Origin: Acidobacteriota bacterium
Lineage (GTDB): Bacteria > Acidobacteriota > Terriglobia > 20CM-2-55-15
Assembly: GCA_003223895.1 (NCBI GenBank)
Contig: QHXD01000219.1
Span: 1 to 6,763, forward strand
Length of the DNA: 6,763 nucleotides
Reading direction: 5' to 3'
Position 1 is the stretch's first letter, and the number at the start of each line of letters is the position of its first letter. The notes beneath the pieces are model-generated. The model worked only from the letters and a program-made list of their open reading frames with translations. It made no database searches and had not been told where the DNA came from. Below, piece by piece: positions 1 to 6,277 of the stretch. Made by a program: the position numbers and the translations under genes.

Positions 1-1
1 C

Positions 2-595
2 CGGGCGCCTCACCTGTTGAAGTCTGTCGGGACCGATATTACAAACGTCAGCAGCGGCTCGCTGGCAAAGGCGATAGCGCAAGGGGACGACGAAATCGAT
101 AAACTCGTGCGGAACCGCTGTCACACGCTGGGGATCGCGCTTTCGAACCTTGTTGATTTCCTGAATCCTGAGATGATCGTTTTGGGCGGGGGGCTTACGG
201 AAGCGATGCCCGATCTGGTGCGGGATGAAGTCGAGGCGGGCGTTCGCGCAAATTCAAAGCCCGAATCCAAAAAAAGCCTCGAGGTGGTGGTCGCCGCGCT
301 CAAAGATCATTCCGTCACAACAGGCGGGCCAGGGTGGTTTAAACACAAAGACACAAAGGGCACAAAGACACGAAGAAGGCCGCCATCAAGAATTGTTTTA
401 TGCGGCCTTCTTTGTGTCTTTGTGCCCTTTGTGTCTTTGTGTTTAAACCACCCTGGCCCGCGTTCAATCCACGATTTCGGGGGGCGTCTGCAGCGCGGAC
501 GCCGCCTGGATGCCGGTCGCGACTTCGGGCAGGATTCCAAGCTCGACATAAATCGGCCGAATGATACGGCGAATTTCAGGCATACGAGTGGATAA
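2..595 (+). CDS. ROK-family sugar kinase, C-terminal part with repeat-derived tail
   Basis: The frame is open at the left edge, so the N-terminal ATP-binding and sugar-binding parts and any zinc motif are outside the window. The visible protein matches the C-terminal end of ROK kinases (glucokinase, N-acetylhexosamine kinase type): a segment with SLAKAIAQGDDE, the helix GIALSNLVDFLNPE, then the strand and glycine turn MIVLGGGL, and the closing strand VVVAALKDHSVTTG. These proteins phosphorylate cytoplasmic sugars with ATP; the exact sugar cannot be told. Homology stops at about 325, where members normally continue with a short Ala-rich helix. Instead the frame passes through the 324-461 palindrome and 132 bases of the convergent MFS gene, to a TAA at 593-595. 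This adds about 89 residues of low-complexity, Arg/Lys-rich tail with no family counterpart. The core fold may still be complete, but the last helix is lost. Family assignment is firm; whether the product is active is unknown. Confidence 0.82.
   Translation, partial: RAPHLLKSVGTDITNVSSGSLAKAIAQGDDEIDKLVRNRCHTLGIALSNLVDFLNPEMIVLGGGLTEAMPDLVRDEVEAGVRANSKPESKKSLEVVVAALKDHSVTTGGPGWFKHKDTKGTKTRRRPPSRIVLCGLLCVFVPFVSLCLNHPGPRSIHDFGGRLQRGRRLDAGRDFGQDSKLDINRPNDTANFRHTSG
324..461. repeat. Long palindromic MITE-like element with ACACAAAG units
   Basis: The left arm (324-383) and right arm (402-461) are reverse complements over 60 bp, with one difference (G at 372 opposite T at 413, a G-U pair in RNA). 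The loop is 18 nt (384-401). Each arm starts with gcgggccagggtggtttaaa, then has four near-tandem units, ACACAAAG, ACACAAAG, GGCACAAAG and ACACGAAG, and ends in AAGGCCGC. There is no coding capacity for a transposase and no clear target-site duplication. It lies exactly between a truncated ROK gene and the stop of the convergent MFS gene (464), so transcripts from either side would fold into a 60-bp hairpin. It could therefore act as a bidirectional terminator, although no U-tract follows the stem. Palindromes rich in CACAAAG are, from memory, dispersed in several environmental phyla; copy number here cannot be seen. Confidence 0.93.
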
Positions 596-1804
596 CCAGA
601 GTCCGGCGGCAATGCAGAGCGCACCGCCGGTGACAACGGTCATCGGGGCGCCGATGCGCGACGCCAGGGTTCCTGCGATCAGCGTTCCGAGCGGCATTAC
701 TCCTGTAAACGACAGCGTGTAAAAACTCATCACCCGGCCGCGTTTATCTTCCTCAACGATCGTCTGCATGATCGTATTGCACGCCGCCAGCAGTCCCATC
801 ATCGAAAAGCCAACAGGAACCATCAATAGAAACGAAAGCCATGCCGTACCTGAGAACCCAAACAGGATAAGACTGGCGCCGAACGTGAACACCAGGATAT
901 TGATCATTTTTCCCAGCCCGACGATCGTCTTTCTCATCGCGAGCGTCAATGCACTGGCAAGCGCGCCCACTCCGGCGGCCCCCGTCAGAAAACCCAGGGT
1001 GTGCGGGCCGCCGTGCAGCACGCTGCTCGCGAAGACGGGAAGAAGAACCGAGTAAGGAAACCCGGTAAGACTCACGAACGCAACCAGCGCCAGGATAGAG
1101 CGCAGCGGAACAAAACCGGTGATGTAGCTCCATCCCTCCTTCAGTCCCGCCAGAACATTCTGCCGCACGCGCCGAGGCGACGCCGGCGTTCGCATCAAGA
1201 GAAGAGAAGCGATCACGGCCAGATAGCTGAATCCGTCGATGAGAAAACAATAGCCTTCGCCGGCAACGGCGATGATCATTCCGGCGATCGAAGGCCCGAT
1301 AAGTCGTGCGCTATTGACCATCGAGGAGTTCAACGCGATCGCGCTGGGGAGGTCCGCCCGATCCTCGATCATTTCCACGACAAAGCTCTGGCGTGCCGGC
1401 ATATCGATGGCATTCACGACGCCTTGAAACATCGTCAGGCCCACAATCTGCCAGATATTGATACGGTTAGTCAGCGCGAGCGCTGCCAGCGCGAACGATT
1501 CGAGCATGGACAGGAACTGCGTGACCTTCAGCACCCGATGACGATTCCAGCGGTCCACCCAAACGCCGGCAAACGGCGTTAGTACAAGCGCCGGAATCTG
1601 GCCCGAAAAGCCGACCAGTCCCAGCAGGAACGGTGAATTGGTGAGCCGGTAGACGAGCCAGCTGGTGGCAACCTGGGTCATCCAGGTCCCGATCATCGAC
1701 AAGCTTTGACCGGCAAAGAAGAGCCTGTAATTGCGGTGCCGCAGCGCACGAAGTGCGAACTTCAATCGGGAGTTGTTGGCGTCCGGCGCATCGGCAAAGG
1801 TCAT
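464..1804 (-). CDS. MFS exporter, EntS / MFS_3-like
   Basis: A 446-residue polytopic inner-membrane protein of the major facilitator superfamily, resembling the MFS_3 (transmembrane secretion effector, EntS-like) group of proton-driven exporters. After a short cytoplasmic N-terminus it has the group's typical opening, ALRHRNYRLFFAGQSLSMIG (residues 19-38). The loop 2-3 motif A equivalent is GVWVDRWNRHR (80-90), followed by NAIDMPARQSFV (131-142) and the TM5 glycine/proline stretch ARLIGPSIAGMI (166-177). The length fits 12 helices. The start chosen is the ATG at 1804, which has GAGG seven bases upstream. A TTG at 1831 would add nine residues but has no comparable site. The tail after the last helix (about 35 residues, ending in TPPEIVD) is hydrophilic. 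The stop is two bases from the 324-461 palindrome. The substrate is unknown; neighbours do not include siderophore or antibiotic genes. Confidence 0.9.
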   Translation of the reverse strand: MTFADAPDANNSRLKFALRALRHRNYRLFFAGQSLSMIGTWMTQVATSWLVYRLTNSPFLLGLVGFSGQIPALVLTPFAGVWVDRWNRHRVLKVTQFLSMLESFALAALALTNRINIWQIVGLTMFQGVVNAIDMPARQSFVVEMIEDRADLPSAIALNSSMVNSARLIGPSIAGMIIAVAGEGYCFLIDGFSYLAVIASLLLMRTPASPRRVRQNVLAGLKEGWSYITGFVPLRSILALVAFVSLTGFPYSVLLPVFASSVLHGGPHTLGFLTGAAGVGALASALTLAMRKTIVGLGKMINILVFTFGASLILFGFSGTAWLSFLLMVPVGFSMMGLLAACNTIMQTIVEEDKRGRVMSFYTLSFTGVMPLGTLIAGTLASRIGAPMTVVTGGALCIAAGLWLSTRMPEIRRIIRPIYVELGILPEVATGIQAASALQTPPEIVD

Positions 1805-1811
1805 TTTGAGG

Positions 1812-1815
1812 CCTC
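1812..1815 (-). promoter_or_regulatory. Ribosome binding site of the MFS gene
   Basis: On the - strand GAGG precedes ATG 1804-1802 with a seven-base gap. It favours this ATG over the in-frame TTG at 1831-1829. Confidence 0.55.
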
Positions 1816-1875
1816 GTATTCCCTCGTGCAAATCCCATGCCAGTTCCGTTAAGAGAGTATGACGCCAACACGGTG

Positions 1876-1889
1876 GGAATCGTCATTCC
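1876..1889. other. Small inverted repeat before the MFS gene
   Basis: GGAAT, four bases (CGTC), then ATTCC form a 5-bp inverted repeat. It lies just past the stop of the marC remnant and about 70 bp upstream of the MFS start, in an 86-bp gap (1805-1890) where I see no convincing promoter. It could be an operator half-site pair or a minor hairpin; the length is within chance expectation. Confidence 0.2.
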
Positions 1890-1890
1890 T

Positions 1891-2049
1891 CTATCGGCGC
1901 TCAGGGACCGGGCGTAAAACTGTGCAGACCGGAGAGAAGAATCTGGGCTCCGACTCCATGCGCTCGGTAATCGTGAAGAACGCGGGGATCGCGCCGAGGG
2001 GATTTATGATTGCGAGAAGCGCGACAATATCCTGCAAAAGCGTCTTCAT
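1891..2049 (-). pseudogene. MarC-family membrane protein, 5' remnant
   Basis: A 52-codon frame starts at ATG 2049-2047 and ends at TAG 1893-1891. Its first ~30 residues match the first transmembrane segment of MarC/UPF0056 proteins: LLQDIVALLAIINPLGAIP, with the family's hallmark NPLGAIP turn, then AFFTITE. MarC proteins are about 200 residues with six membrane helices; here homology ends after ITE, and the remaining ~20 residues (RMESEPRFFS...) are hydrophilic and unrelated. The rest of the gene is not found in any frame before the MFS start, so a deletion is the simplest reading. The ATG overlaps the permease stop in an ATGA arrangement and has no Shine-Dalgarno of its own, which suggests translational coupling in the intact ancestor. 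It may still yield a one-helix peptide. MarC function is poorly known; the early link to multiple antibiotic resistance was withdrawn. Confidence 0.68.
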
Positions 2050-4460
2050 TCGTGCCGCAACGACACCATAGGATCGACCTTCGTCGCCCGTCGCGCCGGT
2101 ATGTAGCAAGCTAAGAAGGGGACCGCGCCCAGCACGAACGCAATCACAACAAACGTCACCGGATCCGTGGCGCTGATACCGAAGAGCAGGCTTTCCATCA
2201 GCCGTGTCAAGGCAAGCGAAGCCAGCAGGCCAATCGCGACGCCGGCCAGGGTCAACGTCATTCCTTCGCCGATAATCAGCTTCAGGACATCGCGCGGGTC
2301 GGCGCCAAAAGCCATGCGGATGCCGATTTCGTGCGTGCGCTGCGATGTCATAAAACTGATCAGCCCGTACAGACCCACGCCTGCCAATATCAGTGCCAGC
2401 ACAGCGAATGAAGCGAGCAGCAGGAGATTGAATCGCCGGCGGCTCAGCGACCTTTCGACCAGTTGATCAATGGTCGCAGTGCCGGAAAAGGCCTGGTCCT
2501 TATTGGCCTCACGGATCTTCTCTTTGACCGCAGGCAGCAAGCGGAGCGGATCCGTCGTCGTGCGCACGAAGTAGGTCATGGAATTGGGATAGCCGATCGC
2601 GCTGGCGTGCGATACGAAGATCTCCGGCGCAGGCTCGATCTCCAGGCCTGCGGTGCGCGTGTCACCGACGACGCCGACAATTTCAGTCGTAAAGCTGCCG
2701 CCAAAGGACCGAAATGAAATCTTTTTCCCGATCGGGTCTTCGGACGGCCAGTAGCGAAGAGCCATCGTGTGGTTGATGACAACAACCGGCACGTCCTTCG
2801 TATCAAACCTGGTGAGCAGACGACCGCCAAGCAGCGGCACGCCCAGGGCGTGAAAGTAGTCCGGGGTCACTGAAATCAAATTCGCCGTCGCATCTCCTTC
2901 GGGCGCTACGGAAGGACGGCCTTCAATTTTGATCGTCGTCGGCTGAGCCACTTGATTGTCGTGAAACGGCAGCGCAGACGCCGCGCCTGCCCCTGCGACG
3001 CCGGGCATCGCGGCAAGCTTCTCCAGCGTCTGATCGAGAAATGCAGCCCGCTGCTCCGGCGTGCGCCGGGCCAATTGGACTTCCAGCGTGAGCGCTTTGT
3101 TCGCGGCAAAGCCCGGGTCTACTTCAAGCAGTGCCGCAAAACTGCGCGCGAGCAAGCCTGCGCCGACGAGCAACACAAACGCGACAGCGACCTGGGTAAC
3201 AACCAGGGCGCGACGAAAGTGTTGTCGCGTGTTCCCTGCAGTTGTCGTGTGGGTGCTCTCTTTGAGCACGTCCTGCAAGTTGATCCGGGCATTCTGAAGC
3301 GCCGGAGCCAAGCCGAATAGCAGCGCCGTCAGTAACGAAATGCTCACCGCGAACAGCAGCACACTCGAATTGAGATTGATCTGCCCCAGGCGCGGCAGAT
3401 TGTTGGCGCTCAGCGCGACAATCAAACGAATCAGCCAGCCCGACAGAAGCACGCCGGCAGCGCCGCCCAGGGCTGCCAGCACCAGACTTTCGGTCATCAA
3501 TTGGCGCACAATCCGGCTGCGGCTGGCTCCGAGCGTGCCGCGGATCGCAAACTCGCGTTGCCTCTCGGCGGCGCGGGCGAGGAACAAGTTGGCAACGTTG
3601 GCGCAGGCAATCAAGAGGACCAACCCAACCGCTCCGAACAACACAAGCAAGGCCGGGCGCACTTCCCCAAAGAGAATTTGCCGCAATGGCACGAGGGTGA
3701 CGCCTATACCAGCGTTGGTTTGAGGATACTGCTCAGCGAGCCGCGCGCCGATGGCACTCATTTCTTTTTGCGCTTGCTCAGCCGCGCGCCCAGGTTTCAA
3801 TCGCCCCACAACCCAGATGAATGTCCTGCCACGATTCTGTGGGTCGTTTTCGCGTCGTGGACGCGGGGCCCACACCTCGCGGCCGGGCGGATATTCAAAC
3901 TCCGGGGGCATAATGCCTACCACGGTCGTCGCCTGATTGTTGAGCGTCAGCTTCTGTCCAATCAGGTTCCGGTCACCGCCGAAGTGCTGTTGCCACCAGT
4001 TGTAGCCCAGAACCACGACCGGACCGGCGCCCTGCTGATATTCCTCCGGCAGGAAGGTACGGCCCAGGAGCGGCGGCGCGCCCAGGGCCTCGAAGAAGCC
4101 TGGCGAGACAACCCAGGAGCGAATCGCTTCGGGTTCTCCGTCACCGATCAGGAGATGGCCCCACGGTTCGGCCATGCCGAGCTCTTCGAAGGACTGGCTC
4201 TGCTCGCTCCAATCGAAAAAATCAGCGGGCGAAGTCTCCTCGCGCTCGACGCCGCGTTTGGGGGCGCTTTGCCAGACGGTGATAATGCGGTCATCCTGCC
4301 GGTAAGGCAGCGCACGCAACAGAACGCCGTTCACCACGCTGAAGATGGCCGTGTTGGCGGCGATGCCGAACGCCAGCATTAACACCACTACGAGCGTGAA
4401 ACCCGGCTTCTTCATGAGCGTCCGGACGCTGGCCCGGACGTCACTGACAAAAGTTTCCAT
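2046..4460 (-). CDS. Orphan duplicated ABC permease (ADOP-type, MacB/FtsX-like)
   Basis: An 804-residue inner-membrane protein made of two MacB-type halves. Half one: TM near residues 21-45, periplasmic MacB_PCD-like domain to ~255, then FtsX-like helices ~268-390, with the cytoplasmic coupling segment RAAERQREFAIRGTLGAS at 296-313. Half two: TM ~418-440, second periplasmic domain to ~670, FtsX-like helices ~675-790, with the equivalent RTHEIGIRMAFGADPRD at 708-724 and the family's closing PARRATKVDPMVSLRHE. Such proteins in MacB/LolCDE systems use ATP hydrolysed by a separate ATPase to pull substrates out of the membrane or periplasm. No ATPase, MacA-like adaptor or TolC is present here, which fits the orphan permeases common in Acidobacteria. 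The start ATG at 4460 has AGGAGG at 4470-4475. It lies 42 bp after the DUF6152 gene, and its stop overlaps the marC remnant. The substrate is not predictable. Confidence 0.92.
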   Translation of the reverse strand: METFVSDVRASVRTLMKKPGFTLVVVLMLAFGIAANTAIFSVVNGVLLRALPYRQDDRIITVWQSAPKRGVEREETSPADFFDWSEQSQSFEELGMAEPWGHLLIGDGEPEAIRSWVVSPGFFEALGAPPLLGRTFLPEEYQQGAGPVVVLGYNWWQQHFGGDRNLIGQKLTLNNQATTVVGIMPPEFEYPPGREVWAPRPRRENDPQNRGRTFIWVVGRLKPGRAAEQAQKEMSAIGARLAEQYPQTNAGIGVTLVPLRQILFGEVRPALLVLFGAVGLVLLIACANVANLFLARAAERQREFAIRGTLGASRSRIVRQLMTESLVLAALGGAAGVLLSGWLIRLIVALSANNLPRLGQINLNSSVLLFAVSISLLTALLFGLAPALQNARINLQDVLKESTHTTTAGNTRQHFRRALVVTQVAVAFVLLVGAGLLARSFAALLEVDPGFAANKALTLEVQLARRTPEQRAAFLDQTLEKLAAMPGVAGAGAASALPFHDNQVAQPTTIKIEGRPSVAPEGDATANLISVTPDYFHALGVPLLGGRLLTRFDTKDVPVVVINHTMALRYWPSEDPIGKKISFRSFGGSFTTEIVGVVGDTRTAGLEIEPAPEIFVSHASAIGYPNSMTYFVRTTTDPLRLLPAVKEKIREANKDQAFSGTATIDQLVERSLSRRRFNLLLLASFAVLALILAGVGLYGLISFMTSQRTHEIGIRMAFGADPRDVLKLIIGEGMTLTLAGVAIGLLASLALTRLMESLLFGISATDPVTFVVIAFVLGAVPFLACYIPARRATKVDPMVSLRHE

Positions 4461-4502
4461 CGTCCGTCCCCTCCTGCCGAGGTGGCGACGAGATGGGGAG
4501 AA

Positions 4503-4970
4503 TTACCGCGCGCTGAAGGTCCGATCGGTAAGGACCTTTCCCGTTTCCCTCGTGCAACCGCCTTTGGGCATCGTGGTTCCGCAGTTGATCAGCAGTCCCG
4601 CCATCGCCCCAAAGTCCCGGCCGTCGCGCAGCGGATAGAGCTCCACTGTGAATATCGTGCCTTCCGGGAATGTAGCCGGCGAAACTCCATTACGCGCCAT
4701 CGCGATGGCTGACCCGGTTTCCACGCCCCACTGGAGGGGTTTTCCATTCTTCATCACCGGGTTTCCGTCGTTATCCAGCACGTGGAAAATAAGCTGAGCG
4801 TGATTGGCGCCGGGGATATACCGCGTGAGCTTCCCGGTCATCACTTTCGTGACCGTCTGGTCGTACATCGCGAACGAGTGGTGGGACAGAGCCGGCGGGG
4901 CCATGATACCCAGTAATATGATTCCAAGCATTCCCCCAACCAGCCAGAGTTTTCCGATTACTTGCCTCAC
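4503..4970 (-). CDS. Exported DUF6152-like protein
   Basis: A 155-residue secreted protein. The GTG at 4970 is chosen because AGGAGG (4976-4981) lies five bases upstream and because it gives a normal signal peptide: RQVIGKLW, a hydrophobic core LVGGMLGIILLGIMA, then PPALS. Cleavage after PPALS would expose HHSFAMYDQ, the start typical of DUF6152 proteins. Next come the strand TVTKVMTGKLTRYIPGANHA (with the position where relatives have an NPHA-like motif), LIFHVLDNDG, and a C-terminal part with GTIFTVELYPLRDGRDFGAM. Two cysteines (GLLINCG and KGGCTRE) could form a disulfide. An earlier ATG at 5018 overlaps the previous stop but puts a charged 16-residue leader before the signal peptide. The function of the family is unknown. 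It is 44 bp behind the 394-residue exported protein gene and 42 bp ahead of the permease, so co-expression is likely. Confidence 0.78.
   Translation of the reverse strand: MRQVIGKLWLVGGMLGIILLGIMAPPALSHHSFAMYDQTVTKVMTGKLTRYIPGANHAQLIFHVLDNDGNPVMKNGKPLQWGVETGSAIAMARNGVSPATFPEGTIFTVELYPLRDGRDFGAMAGLLINCGTTMPKGGCTRETGKVLTDRTFSAR
4516..4538. other. Hairpin at the 3' end of the DUF6152 gene
   Basis: AAGGTCC (4516-4522) and GGACCTT (4532-4538) form a perfect 7-bp stem with a 9-nt loop, spanning the last codons of the DUF6152 gene. In the transcript it lies ~40 bases before the permease Shine-Dalgarno. There is no following U-run, so it is not a standard terminator; it might protect the upstream mRNA or tune permease expression. 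It may also be chance. Confidence 0.3.
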
Positions 4971-4975
4971 AATTT

Positions 4976-4981
4976 CCTCCT
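4976..4981 (-). promoter_or_regulatory. Ribosome binding site fixing the DUF6152 GTG start
   Basis: A full AGGAGG on the - strand, five bases before GTG 4970-4968. It decides the start against the ATG at 5018, which has no good site and overlaps the preceding stop (ATGA at 5018-5015). Confidence 0.75.
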
Positions 4982-5014
4982 GTTGTCTTGTCTCATTGTC
5001 TCCGAACCTCGAAA

Positions 5015-6199
5015 TCATTGATCAGGCTTTTTCCAGCCTTTTTCAAAATGCTCTTCCCAGTTCTCGGCCCACGGTCTGCCGAAGTAATCGATATAACCGG
5101 GATCGCCGGGGATGAGCTGGGTCGGCTTGCCGTCGGGGCCATTTACGATCGTGCTCTGGACCCTGCATTCGACGAACATGAACCTGGCGGCTGGATCGTC
5201 AAGGCCGGTGCGGTACTCCCACGGCGTGATGGTTTGGAGCGGGCGAATGAAGGCTTCGGGGTCATAGAATGTCGATTCCACGGTAATCACTTTGCCATCG
5301 GCGCTTGGCTTGAAGACTTCGATGATTTCCAGCTTGCTGCTGTACTCGAACATGGAATGTGACAGCGTCCATCCTTGAACATTGGCGGTCCAGGCGACCA
5401 GCGTGTTTCCGTTCCAGAATCCAACCGTCTCGCCGTACCACAGCGGAACCTGCTGGACGTGCTTACGGCCGATCAGAACCTGGCGCAGGAAGTTGTCCGC
5501 AATGCCGGACAGGAACTGCACCTGGTGCGGCGTCATCATCACCTCGATGTCCCCGCCCAGGGAAGCTTCAGCCCACCACCGCATCATTCCCTCGGGATAA
5601 CAGAACGCGGCCATCCACTGAGGCGAGTTGTTAACAACCTCGTGGTAGTTCTGCTGCACCATGCGTCTCTGATACTCCGGAGTCAGGAGCGAAAGCATGG
5701 TGGGAGTCTGGAGGTTCCTGCCCCACACCCACTGTTCCTGTGGCGCCAGGCGGCGATAACGGCCATCCCAGTTCGGCAGCGTCTGGCGTGTGTGAATCGT
5801 GGGGCCGCCTGCCTTCTTCGCCTCGGCCAGCAGCGCGTTGTAGTGTTCCTCAGCAGTCTTGTATGAGTAAGGGCTGACGATCTTGGAAATGTCCCGGTCC
5901 AGGTTGCAATCGCCCCATGCACCAAACCGCTGGTCTCTGACCATATCGGTCAGCGCGCGCGGTGTGTTGCACCTGAAGTATCGCTTGTCGAACCAGTATT
6001 GCTTATCGAGATAAAAGTTCTTGCTGCTAAACAGGTCGACCGGAAGCGGCGTCACTCCTGCCGGCGGTCCCGCAGAGCGGTTTTGCTGTGCATTCGCCGC
6101 CCCGCCCCTGCCGCGCTGCGCAATTGCGTCGCCTCCGAGCGACCCCATTGCAATCAACAGGGCAAATAGCCCGATCCTGACTGTGCGTGCTACCGTCAT
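5015..6199 (-). CDS. Exported protein of unknown function, W-rich, Acidobacteria-type
   Basis: A 394-residue protein with a clear signal peptide: TVARTVRIG, hydrophobic LFALLIAMGSLGG, and a likely cut after DAIA (residue 27), followed by a Gly/Arg/Gln-rich linker to ~50. The mature part has many aromatic residues (QYWFDKRYF, WDGRYRR, QWVWGRN, RPWAENWEEHF) and four cysteines (77, 98, 200, 345), so up to two disulfides. Residues ~199-320 follow a pattern I recognise from a large uncharacterised exported family of Acidobacteria and Proteobacteria: C-x-P-x-G, then EVMMTPHQVQFL, WYGETVGFWNGNTLV (254-268), an H-S near 281, and DGKVITVESTFYDPEAF. No catalytic motif is evident. The ATG at 6199 has GAGGAG (6208-6213) with a seven-base gap. 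It is the first gene of the probable operon, and genes of this kind often neighbour DUF6152 genes. A periplasmic or cell-surface location is inferred. Confidence 0.8.
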   Translation of the reverse strand: MTVARTVRIGLFALLIAMGSLGGDAIAQRGRGGAANAQQNRSAGPPAGVTPLPVDLFSSKNFYLDKQYWFDKRYFRCNTPRALTDMVRDQRFGAWGDCNLDRDISKIVSPYSYKTAEEHYNALLAEAKKAGGPTIHTRQTLPNWDGRYRRLAPQEQWVWGRNLQTPTMLSLLTPEYQRRMVQQNYHEVVNNSPQWMAAFCYPEGMMRWWAEASLGGDIEVMMTPHQVQFLSGIADNFLRQVLIGRKHVQQVPLWYGETVGFWNGNTLVAWTANVQGWTLSHSMFEYSSKLEIIEVFKPSADGKVITVESTFYDPEAFIRPLQTITPWEYRTGLDDPAARFMFVECRVQSTIVNGPDGKPTQLIPGDPGYIDYFGRPWAENWEEHFEKGWKKPDQ

Positions 6200-6233
6200 T
6201 GAACTTACTCCTCACTCAATTTAGACACAGAGA

Positions 6234-6263
6234 CTTATGTGCGACCCGGTAATATCTCGTCAA
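6234..6263 (-). promoter_or_regulatory. Weak sigma70-like promoter candidate for the exported-protein operon
   Basis: On the - strand TTGACG (6263-6258) and CATAAG (6239-6234) are separated by 18 bases, placing a start site about 30 bases before ATG 6199. The -35 is good, the -10 matches only four of six bases, and the gap (6200-6277) is the only intergenic space upstream of the operon. Readthrough from the hydrolase gene is equally possible. Confidence 0.3.
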
Positions 6264-6277
6264 GTCAAATTTGATCG

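Noticed and set aside
324..461. CRISPR array or tandem repeat locus
   Set aside because: The repeats are inverted arms with a single loop, and the short ACACAAAG units are adjacent without spacers.
307..636. A 109-codon frame on the - strand through the palindrome
   Set aside because: It reads the palindrome arms in reverse (HKDTKGTKT again) and the MFS 3' end out of frame; the similarity to the + strand frame is only the palindrome's symmetry.
1001..1582. A 193-codon open frame on the + strand opposite the MFS gene
   Set aside because: Composition is Arg/His-rich with no domain or good ribosome site; the MFS frame on the other strand is clear.
1805..1831. TTG start at 1831 for the MFS protein
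   Set aside because: The ATG at 1804 has GAGG at suitable spacing and begins at the usual distance before the conserved RNYRLFFAGQ segment.
3501..4382. A 293-codon open frame on the + strand
   Set aside because: It is wholly antisense to the permease, lacks a recognisable domain, is rich in Arg/Pro/Gln as expected from complementing GC-rich coding DNA, and the permease is certain.
4516..4538. Rho-independent terminator between the DUF6152 gene and the permease
   Set aside because: The stem is only 7 bp, lies within coding sequence, and no U-run follows on the transcribed strand; the close spacing supports cotranscription.
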